A DNA stretch of 20,300 nt from DATFGK01 sp046712825 (lineage in GTDB: Bacteria > Actinomycetota > AC-67), in contig JBKKCR010000037.1 in assembly GCA_046712825.1 (NCBI GenBank), positions 1-20,300 on the forward strand, given 5' to 3'. Shown here piece after piece: positions 14,709 to 20,300 of this stretch. Numbering within the stretch: position 1 is the stretch's first letter; every line of letters begins with the position of its first letter. The notes beneath the pieces are model-generated. The model did no database searches. It saw only the letters and a program-made list of their open reading frames with translations, and was not told where the DNA came from. The position numbers and the translations under genes are program-made.

Positions 14709-15923
14709 ATGACGCTCAGGCTCGATCAGGTGTACGGACAGGTGACGGCGATGAGCGCTGCCGTGGCCACGGCCCGTGACGACCTGGCCTCCCGGCTCGA
14801 GACGGCGACGGGGGAGTGGGAAAGCGTTTGGCCCGACATGGATCGGGTCCGCGGAAAGGTCGCCGCTGCGAAGACCTCGTGGCTCCTCGCGCAGCCGCTC
14901 GAACGCCCGGGCAACCGCCGACTCCCTGAGCTGACTCCTGAGCGCTGGCGGATCCTCGCCACCGACGGCTCCCAGATCGAGGTCTCCCGCCATGAGATCG
15001 CGCCCTGCTTCCTGGTGAACGTCGGCGAGGTCGTGCTGGATTATGGAGCCGAGCCGGGAGCCACGCTCGCGAGCGCTCCGTCGCTATTCTTCGAGCCCGA
15101 GGACCTCTACCCGATCTACGGGGACGAGGAGCGCGCCGCCGACGGGGCCGTGGTCGCCGCCATCCGCGACGCGCACGAATTCCGCCGCCTCGCTCAGCTC
15201 GTCCGCGAGTCCGACCGGCCAGCCGTCGCCCTCGTCGATGGAACCTTGATCCTCTGGCGGGACGAGTCGAACCCCCGCGGCCTGGCAGCGCTCGCTCCGG
15301 ACGATGTCAAGAAGCAGCGACTCGACGCGATGCTCGAGCTGTTCGAAGCCGGGGAGCAGGCCGGGATCCCGGTCGTCGGCTACGTATCGTCGCCGGGGGG
15401 CTCGGACGTCGTAAACACGCTCAAGGTGATGCTATGCCCCGAGCATCCGGTAGATTGCGACCGCTGTCCGTTCACGCCCGAGGGCACGCGCCCGACCGCA
15501 GTGCACGACAAGCCCTGCGACCCCGTCGCCCGCGTCACCGACGCGATGCTTTTCCGTCGGATGCTCACGACCGGCGAGCGATCGCCGTTGTTCTGGTCGA
15601 GCGCCCCGGTGCTGGATGCCTACGGAGGCCACCGCGTCGCGTTCTGTTATCTGGACGCCGGAGACGAGATCGCTCGCCTCGAGCTCCCCGCGTACGTCGC
15701 CAACAGCGAGGAACTGACCGATCTAGCCCATTGGGCGGCGGCCGACCAGTCACGGCGCGGTTACGGCTACCCGGTCGCGCTTGCAGAGGCGCACGAGCAA
15801 GCGATCGTCCGCTGGGCCGACCGAGACGCGTTCTTCCGCATCGTCGCTCAGCGGTTCGTCCGCGAGGGCAACCGCGTCGCGCTGTCCCGCAAGCAACTCC
15901 GCAAGAGAGGAGCCCTCGTTTGA
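14709..15923 (+). CDS. nurA: NurA-family 5'-3' nuclease of the HerA-NurA end-resection machinery
   Basis: 404 residues. The NurA active-site landmarks are present: the DGSQ motif with D86 (WRILATDGSQIEVSRH), a second acidic motif D177 (ALVDGTLILW), D316 (CYLDAGDEIARLELP), and the closing GYPVALAEAHEQAI block with H362. NurA degrades DNA ends and works only when bound to the HerA translocase, which is encoded two genes downstream. An unusual feature is a cluster of four cysteines, C243, C250, C253 and C270, in the segment PEHPVDCDRCPFTPEG and its surroundings, which could bind zinc or an iron-sulfur cluster. ATG 14709 is chosen for its AGGAGG site. The stop overlaps the next gene's TTG start (TTGA at 15920-15923). 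Confidence 0.88.
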   Translation: MTLRLDQVYGQVTAMSAAVATARDDLASRLETATGEWESVWPDMDRVRGKVAAAKTSWLLAQPLERPGNRRLPELTPERWRILATDGSQIEVSRHEIAPCFLVNVGEVVLDYGAEPGATLASAPSLFFEPEDLYPIYGDEERAADGAVVAAIRDAHEFRRLAQLVRESDRPAVALVDGTLILWRDESNPRGLAALAPDDVKKQRLDAMLELFEAGEQAGIPVVGYVSSPGGSDVVNTLKVMLCPEHPVDCDRCPFTPEGTRPTAVHDKPCDPVARVTDAMLFRRMLTTGERSPLFWSSAPVLDAYGGHRVAFCYLDAGDEIARLELPAYVANSEELTDLAHWAAADQSRRGYGYPVALAEAHEQAIVRWADRDAFFRIVAQRFVREGNRVALSRKQLRKRGALV

Positions 15924-16501
15924 GCGAGTTGAACGGCGTCATCGGAGAGGTCGTCGGGGCGTCGACCACCCGGTTCCGCGCGGTCGCGAAACAGGTATTC
16001 GAGCCGCCGCGGTTCGGCTCGTTCGTGAAGGTTGCCTCGGCCGGTGGGCTGGTCTACGGCGTCGTTTCGAACGTCGAGACCGCCTCGTTCGATTCGTCGC
16101 GCCGCGCCATGGCCTTCGGCATGCCGTGGGAGCAGCTCGTCCGCGAGCAACCCCAGATCGTAGAGCTTCTCCAGACCGAGTTCGACACCGTGGTGATCGG
16201 GTACGGCGACGAGGACTCTCTCCACCACTACCTCCCGCCGTACCCTCCCCGGCTTCACGACTTCGTGTCGCGCTGCCCGCCTACCGAGGTGGCCGCCCTC
16301 ACGGACTCGCTGGAGTTCGTGCGAACGCTCGCCGGCCTGCACGACGGACCCGTTCATGAGCTGGTGGCAGCTGCGATCCGCGAAGCGTCGCTCGCGCGCG
16401 GACGCGATGCCCTCTTCGTCAACGAGGCCGCCCGCGCCGTCGCGGAGCTGTTCAAGGACGACTACGAGCTCGCGATGTCGATCGTGCGGAGGCTGTCATG
16501 A
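15920..16501 (+). CDS. Small HAS-barrel-like protein between nurA and herA
   Basis: 193 residues from a TTG start overlapping the nurA stop; GAGAGGAG just upstream serves as ribosome-binding site. Residues about 6-57 (GVIGEVVGASTTRFRAVAK, then GSFVKVASAGGLVYGVVSNVE) look like a HAS barrel, the small beta-barrel also found at the N-terminus of HerA and ATP synthase subunits. The remainder is mostly helical, with a His/Pro/Tyr-rich stretch LHHYLPPYPPRLHDF at 101-115. No nuclease or ATPase motif is visible. HerA here has its own N-terminal HAS barrel, so this would be an additional subunit, plausibly an adaptor or HerA-interacting protein. The stop overlaps the herA start (ATGA at 16498-16501). 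The domain call is by eye and moderate. Confidence 0.78.
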   Translation: MSELNGVIGEVVGASTTRFRAVAKQVFEPPRFGSFVKVASAGGLVYGVVSNVETASFDSSRRAMAFGMPWEQLVREQPQIVELLQTEFDTVVIGYGDEDSLHHYLPPYPPRLHDFVSRCPPTEVAALTDSLEFVRTLAGLHDGPVHELVAAAIREASLARGRDALFVNEAARAVAELFKDDYELAMSIVRRLS

Positions 16502-18135
16502 GCGACGGCAACGGACACCGGCCTTTCCAGACCAAAACGATCGCGCACGTCATCCAGGGGTCGCTGCTGGAGGGTCTGGTCGCCCGCCTTGCGGACGACG
16601 CCGAAGTAGAGGACCTGCGCGTCGGCCGGTTCGTGGTCGTCGAAGGGGCCCGGAATCGGTTCTTCTCCTCCGTCCACGACGTGAAGCTCGAGGCCGCCAA
16701 CCTCGCGGTGCTCAAGGCGCCGCCGCCCGAGCTCGACCTGGCGCGTGCTTCACTCGCCGGGACGCAGACCTACGTGACGCTCGAGCTCAAGCCCAAGCTC
16801 ATGCTCGAGCGCTCGGACGGCGAGGTGCATCCGGTCAAGACGATCCCCGGACACTTCGCGCGGGTCGCCGAAGCGACCGACGAGGACGTCGCGCTGGTGT
16901 TCGGCGAGCCCGGCGAGACGATGATGCGCCTCGGCTCGCCGCTCGAGATGGAAGCCGCCGTGTGCCTCGACCTGGAGCGCTTCGTCGAACGATCGAACGG
17001 CGTATTCGGAAAGACCGGCACCGGCAAGTCGTTCCTGGTGCGGATGGTTCTCGCCGGACTGGTGCGAAGCCGCGCCGCGGTGAACCTCGTCTTCGACATG
17101 CACAACGAGTACGGCTGGGAGTCCTACGACGAGGAAACGCATCGCAGCGCCCCGAGCCTCAAGCAAGCGTTCGACTCCGAGGTGCTGATCTTCACGCTCG
17201 ACCCGGCTTCGAGCGCCCGGCGCAAGGTGACGCCCGACTACGAGGTCCACATCGCGTTCCGCGACGTGGAGGCCGACGACCTCGCGCTGCTCGCGCGCGA
17301 GCTGAACATCAAAGAAGCGCAGATCCCAGCGATGCACCGGCTCTACGAGACGCTCGGCGCGAACTGGATCCTCGAGTTCCTCGCGCTCTCACCCGGGACC
17401 GAGCTGAACGCGTTCGCCGAAGACCACGGCCTGCACCCCGGCTCCTTGGCGGCTTTACACCGCAACCTGGCGCGGCTCCGCAAGCTGCCCTTCCTGAAGG
17501 AGTCGGGAACCGACGACTCGGTCGAGCGCATCGTGAAAGGGCTGCTGAACGGCAAGCATGTCGTGCTGGAGTTCGGCGGTCAGACGAGCCTGCTCGCGTA
17601 CATGCTTGTCGCGAACATCCTCACGCGCCGGATCCACGGCCGCTGGCGGGTCGCCAAGGAAGCCGCGTCCGCCGAGGGCCGCCACGATCACCCGCCGCAG
17701 CTGACGATCACGATCGAGGAGGCGCACAAGTTCCTGTCGCCCGAGGCGGCCGGCCAGTCGATCTTCGGCGAGATCGCGCGCGAGATGCGCAAGTACAACG
17801 TCGGGCTTTTGGTCGTCGACCAACGGCCGAGCGGCATCGACGACGAGATCCGCTCCCAGCTCGGTACGCGGATCATCGCGAGTCTCGACGACGAGCGCGA
17901 TCAGCAGGCAGCGCTCGCCGGGCTGCCCGACGCTCCGGCCATGCGTGTGCTGCTGAACAACCTCGAGCCGAAGAAGCAGGTACTGCTCTCGGGCTACGCG
18001 ATGCCGATGCCGATCGTGGTCGACGTGGACGACTACTACACGTTCTTCCAAGGGATCCGGCGACAAGTGACGGGAGCGCTTTCCGGTACCGATCCGTGGG
18101 CCGGCAGGGGAGGGGGGTCGTCGCCCGAGGCATGA
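16498..18135 (+). CDS. herA: HerA hexameric DNA translocase ATPase
   Basis: 545 residues. An N-terminal HAS barrel (about 14-75, with GSLLEGLVARL and VEDLRVGRFVVVEG) is followed by a HerA/FtsK-type RecA-like ATPase: Walker A GKTGTGKS at 171-178, Walker B with tandem acidic residues LTITIEEAH at 402-410, and the HerA-type motif VVDQRPSGIDDEIRSQLGTR at 439-458 carrying candidate arginine-finger residues. HerA forms a hexameric ring that pumps double-stranded DNA and feeds the NurA nuclease. The C-terminal tail is Gly/Ser-rich (AGRGGGSSPEA), encoded by a G-run at about 18106-18117. Both ends overlap neighbours by 4 bases (ATGA), which implies stoichiometric, coupled translation. The length matches HerA of HerA-NurA systems and there is no extra nuclease or SIR2 gene, unlike defence-type HerA. 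Confidence 0.93.
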   Translation: MSDGNGHRPFQTKTIAHVIQGSLLEGLVARLADDAEVEDLRVGRFVVVEGARNRFFSSVHDVKLEAANLAVLKAPPPELDLARASLAGTQTYVTLELKPKLMLERSDGEVHPVKTIPGHFARVAEATDEDVALVFGEPGETMMRLGSPLEMEAAVCLDLERFVERSNGVFGKTGTGKSFLVRMVLAGLVRSRAAVNLVFDMHNEYGWESYDEETHRSAPSLKQAFDSEVLIFTLDPASSARRKVTPDYEVHIAFRDVEADDLALLARELNIKEAQIPAMHRLYETLGANWILEFLALSPGTELNAFAEDHGLHPGSLAALHRNLARLRKLPFLKESGTDDSVERIVKGLLNGKHVVLEFGGQTSLLAYMLVANILTRRIHGRWRVAKEAASAEGRHDHPPQLTITIEEAHKFLSPEAAGQSIFGEIAREMRKYNVGLLVVDQRPSGIDDEIRSQLGTRIIASLDDERDQQAALAGLPDAPAMRVLLNNLEPKKQVLLSGYAMPMPIVVDVDDYYTFFQGIRRQVTGALSGTDPWAGRGGGSSPEA

Positions 18136-19367
18136 TCCGGGTCCTGCACTTCTCCGATTACCATCTCGGCTCCGACTCGTACGGGAAGCCGGATCCCGCC
18201 ACCGGCATCAATCAGCGCATCCTCGACTTCGCCGCGCGGCTCGACGAGCTGATCGACTTCGCGCTGGCGAACGCGGTCGACGTCGTGCTTTTCGCCGGCG
18301 ACGCGTTCAAGAACGCGCACCCGAGCCCGACCGTCCAGAAGCTGCTGGCGGAGCGCATCTGGCGGCTCGCGAAGGGCGGGGTTCGCGTCTTCTTGCTGGC
18401 CGGGAACCACGACCTGCCGCGCATGGTCGCCAACGTCACCGCGTTCAGCGTCTATCCCGCGCTCGAGGTCGCCGGCGTAACCGTCGCCGAGCAAGCCGGC
18501 GTGTACAAGATCGAGACGGGCAAGGGCGAGGTCTTGCAGATCGCGGCGATGCCGCATTTCTGGCGGAGCACGCTGCTCGCTCAGATCGCCAAGCCGCTGT
18601 CGCCCCTGGAGGTCGATCGGGCGATCGACCGGATGGTCGCCGAGAAGGTGGACCAGCTCGCGAGCCGGCTGAACCCCACGTTGCCGGCCGTGTTGACCGC
18701 TCACTGCCACGTGACGAAGGCCCGCGTCTCGACGGCGCAGGATCTCTACGGCATCTCGGACTTCGAGCTGTCGCTTTCCTCGATCGCGCACAAGGCGTTC
18801 CCGTACGTCGCGCTCGGCCACATCCACAAGCCGCAAGCGCTCAGTCCGGAATGGGGTCGGGGCCAGACGTTCGCCGCCTACTCGGGCTCGCTGGATCGCG
18901 TGGACTTCGGGGAGGAGGGCGAGCAGAAAGGCTTCTACGTCTTCGACCTCGAGGACGGGCGCCTCGCTTCCGAACCGCACTTCGAGACGGTGAACGCGCG
19001 TCGCTTCGTCACCGTCAACGCTACGGCTTCGACGGACGCGCCGACCGAGAGTGTGCTCGCGGCTGTCGGCGAGGAAGACGTCGGCGATGCGATCGTCCGG
19101 GTCCGCGTCTCCGCGCCGCGCGAGCTGTATGCGGCGATCGACCTCTCGGCCGTTCGTCGCGCGCTCGAAACCGCGTACGACGCACGCGTGCAGCCGATCT
19201 ACGAGCAAGAGGAGGTCGTGATCCGTGACCCGCGATTCGCCGGGCAGATCTCCGAGGCACAGGCTCTCGAGGAGTACGTCCGATCACAGGGCTCGTTCGC
19301 CAAGGACGCCGACGACCTGCTCCGGCTCGGACGAGACCTCATCAACGACGTGGTGTCGGGCGCATGA
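18132..19367 (+). CDS. sbcD: Mre11/SbcD-type DNA double-strand-break nuclease
   Basis: 411 residues. It is the Mn-dependent 3'-5' exonuclease and endonuclease subunit of the Mre11-Rad50 complex, which opens and trims DNA ends. The phosphoesterase motifs are all present and intact: D9 and H11 (FSDYHLG), D57 (FAGDAF), N92, H93 and D94 (AGNHD), H191 (TAHCHV), and H230 and H232 (LGHIHKPQ). A capping domain follows (about 280-350), and a C-terminal helical region rich in acidic residues (EAQALEEYVRSQGSFAKDADDLLRLG) fits the Rad50-binding helices. ATG 18132 overlaps the herA stop, and its own stop overlaps the rad50 start. Confidence 0.93.
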   Translation: MIRVLHFSDYHLGSDSYGKPDPATGINQRILDFAARLDELIDFALANAVDVVLFAGDAFKNAHPSPTVQKLLAERIWRLAKGGVRVFLLAGNHDLPRMVANVTAFSVYPALEVAGVTVAEQAGVYKIETGKGEVLQIAAMPHFWRSTLLAQIAKPLSPLEVDRAIDRMVAEKVDQLASRLNPTLPAVLTAHCHVTKARVSTAQDLYGISDFELSLSSIAHKAFPYVALGHIHKPQALSPEWGRGQTFAAYSGSLDRVDFGEEGEQKGFYVFDLEDGRLASEPHFETVNARRFVTVNATASTDAPTESVLAAVGEEDVGDAIVRVRVSAPRELYAAIDLSAVRRALETAYDARVQPIYEQEEVVIRDPRFAGQISEAQALEEYVRSQGSFAKDADDLLRLGRDLINDVVSGA

Positions 19368-20300
19368 TCCCCATCCGGCTCCACCTCACCGACTTCCTGT
19401 CGTACAAGACGATGCCCGAGCCGCTCGACTTATCGCAGGTACGGCTGGCGTGCCTGTCCGGATCGAACGGTCACGGCAAGAGCGCGCTCCTCGACGCGAT
19501 GACGTGGGCGCTGTGGGGGAAGGCGCGGGGGTGCGAGGGCGGGCAAGAGCAGGAGCGGCTGATTCGCGACGGCGCCGACGCGATGCGTGTCGAGTTCGTC
19601 TTCGAGCTGGACGGCCAGACCTACCGAGTCGCTCGCAGCCGGTGGCGCACGGGCAAGGCCGACATCGCGTTCAACGTTCTGGCGCCGGACGGGTCGTGGA
19701 CGGATCTGGCGGGGGAGGGGATCGCCGACACGCAACGGCGAGTTATCGAGCGGCTCCGCATGGACTACGAGACCTTCGTCGCCAGCGCCTTCATCCTCCA
19801 AGGCCGTGCGGACACGTTCACGCGACTCGACCCGCGGCAACGGAAGGACGTCCTCGCCAAGATCCTCGGCCTCGAGATCTACGAGCGGCTCGCCGACCGC
19901 GCGAAGGAGAAGCGCAAAGACGCCCAGGCCGAAGGTGATGTCTCGGCGACCCTGCTCGAGGCACTGGAACGCGATCTCGCGGCGCGTCCTGACCTCGAGG
20001 CGCGGAGGGCGGAGGCTCAGGCTGCGCACGACCGGGCGGGTTCGGAGCGCGTCTCCGCCGATGAGATCCTCGCTGAGCTTCGGATCAAGGAGGGAGAGCT
20101 CCGCAGCGTCGAGGCCGCCGCCACCGAAGCGACCAAACGGCTCGAGGAGGCTTCAACGACGTTGACCCACGAGGAGGACGAGATCCTCCGGCTCGCCGAC
20201 GAGGCGACGCGACTGGAGGCGGACTCGCGGATCGACCCGGCGGCCCCGGGGCCCGCCGCGCCCCGCCCGGGGGGGGGGCCGGGGGCGGGGGGGCGTGGTT
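19364..20300 (+). CDS. sbcC: Rad50/SbcC SMC-like ATPase, N-terminal part (runs off the right edge)
   Basis: Roughly 290 residues can be trusted. The N-terminal half of the ABC-type head is complete: the opening IRLHLTDFLSYKTMPEPLDL is the usual Rad50 start, Walker A reads GSNGHGKS at 33-40 followed by ALLDAMTWALWGKAR, and the Q-loop reads FILQGRADTF near 143-152. From about residue 175 the sequence is an acidic/basic heptad-like coiled coil (LADRAKEKRKDAQAEGD onwards). The zinc hook, returning coil, signature motif and Walker B lie outside the window. Rad50 uses ATP to open and close the Mre11 active site and tether DNA ends. Reading continues in frame to the edge, but after about 20234 the DNA turns into G/C homopolymers and the implied Gly/Pro-rich protein is not credible. 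Confidence 0.9.
   Translation, partial: MIPIRLHLTDFLSYKTMPEPLDLSQVRLACLSGSNGHGKSALLDAMTWALWGKARGCEGGQEQERLIRDGADAMRVEFVFELDGQTYRVARSRWRTGKADIAFNVLAPDGSWTDLAGEGIADTQRRVIERLRMDYETFVASAFILQGRADTFTRLDPRQRKDVLAKILGLEIYERLADRAKEKRKDAQAEGDVSATLLEALERDLAARPDLEARRAEAQAAHDRAGSERVSADEILAELRIKEGELRSVEAAATEATKRLEEASTTLTHEEDEILRLADEATRLEADSRIDPAAPGPAAPRPGGGPGAGGRG
20234..20300. other. G/C homopolymer-rich tail, probable assembly or sequencing artefact
   Basis: The last ~65 bases are almost pure G and C with runs of nine or more G, unlike all the coding DNA before them. They break a regular coiled-coil coding pattern into PAAPGPAAPRPGGG-type translation. The abrupt change at a contig edge suggests low-quality read ends rather than biology. 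Confidence 0.7.

Noticed and set aside
16356..18131. N-terminal extension of the Mre11 frame through herA
   Set aside because: It is a frame-shifted reading of herA; the Mre11 family start is at 18132 with an ATGA overlap.
5845..19720. Recurrent GGGNAGGG (KOPS-like) octamers near 5847, 11566, 18107 and 19708 on the plus strand
   Set aside because: Two copies also occur on the minus strand (near 9605 and 16243), and a handful per strand is what chance gives at this GC content.
16498..20300. Anti-phage HerA defence system (HerA with SIR2 or DUF4297)
   Set aside because: The partners are NurA, Mre11 and Rad50, with no SIR2 or other effector and no mobile-element context; DNA repair fits better.

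Overview
The window is GC-rich (roughly two thirds G+C), gene-dense DNA from what is most likely an uncultured actinobacterium. Reasons: GTG and TTG starts are common, at least two starts look leaderless behind TANNNT-type -10 boxes, and the families present (acyl-CoA dehydrogenase, YtcJ-like amidohydrolase, alpha/beta-hydrolase-adenylate cyclase fusion, PPA1498-type metallophosphoesterase) are typical of Actinomycetota. The phylum is an inference; no rRNA or marker gene is present. I found no tRNA, rRNA, CRISPR array, insertion sequence or phage gene. No gene-free stretch exceeds about 160 bases.

Layout. (1) 1-4260, minus strand: glpD (aerobic glycerol-3-phosphate dehydrogenase), then an exported, C-terminally anchored metallophosphoesterase, then an alpha/beta hydrolase cut by the left window edge. 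(2) 4284-7376, plus strand: an M24 (Xaa-Pro-type) metallopeptidase coupled to two tandem paralogous membrane proteins with a short cytoplasmic zinc-ribbon-like head and a beta-rich ectodomain that I do not recognise. (3) 7391-8963, plus: a promoter with a perfect 16-bp palindrome at the expected transcription start, a SnoaL/NTF2-fold protein and an R2/ferritin-like di-iron protein. (4) 8960-10021, minus: a Tat-exported kelch-repeat lipoprotein. (5) 10043-12737, plus: an acyl-CoA dehydrogenase and an amidohydrolase. (6) 12809-14547, plus: a stand-alone cyclic-nucleotide-binding domain followed 8 bases later by the hydrolase-cyclase fusion, a possible cAMP source/sensor pair, closed by a hairpin. 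(7) 14709 to the right edge, plus: nurA, a small HAS-barrel-like protein, herA, mre11/sbcD and rad50/sbcC, each overlapping the next by 4 bases. This is a complete HerA-NurA-Mre11-Rad50 DNA-end-resection operon.

How the genes work together. Region 7 is the most striking. The HerA translocase and NurA nuclease should resect DNA ends opened by Mre11-Rad50, an arrangement best known from archaea. Here it carries an extra small subunit between nurA and herA and a four-cysteine cluster inside NurA. Regions 1/2 and 4/5 are divergent pairs, each driven by a single symmetric A/T-rich core that supplies an overlapping -10 box on both strands, with start codons placed for leaderless or near-leaderless translation. 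The last ~65 bases are a G/C homopolymer-rich tail that is probably a contig-end artefact and should not be read as protein.
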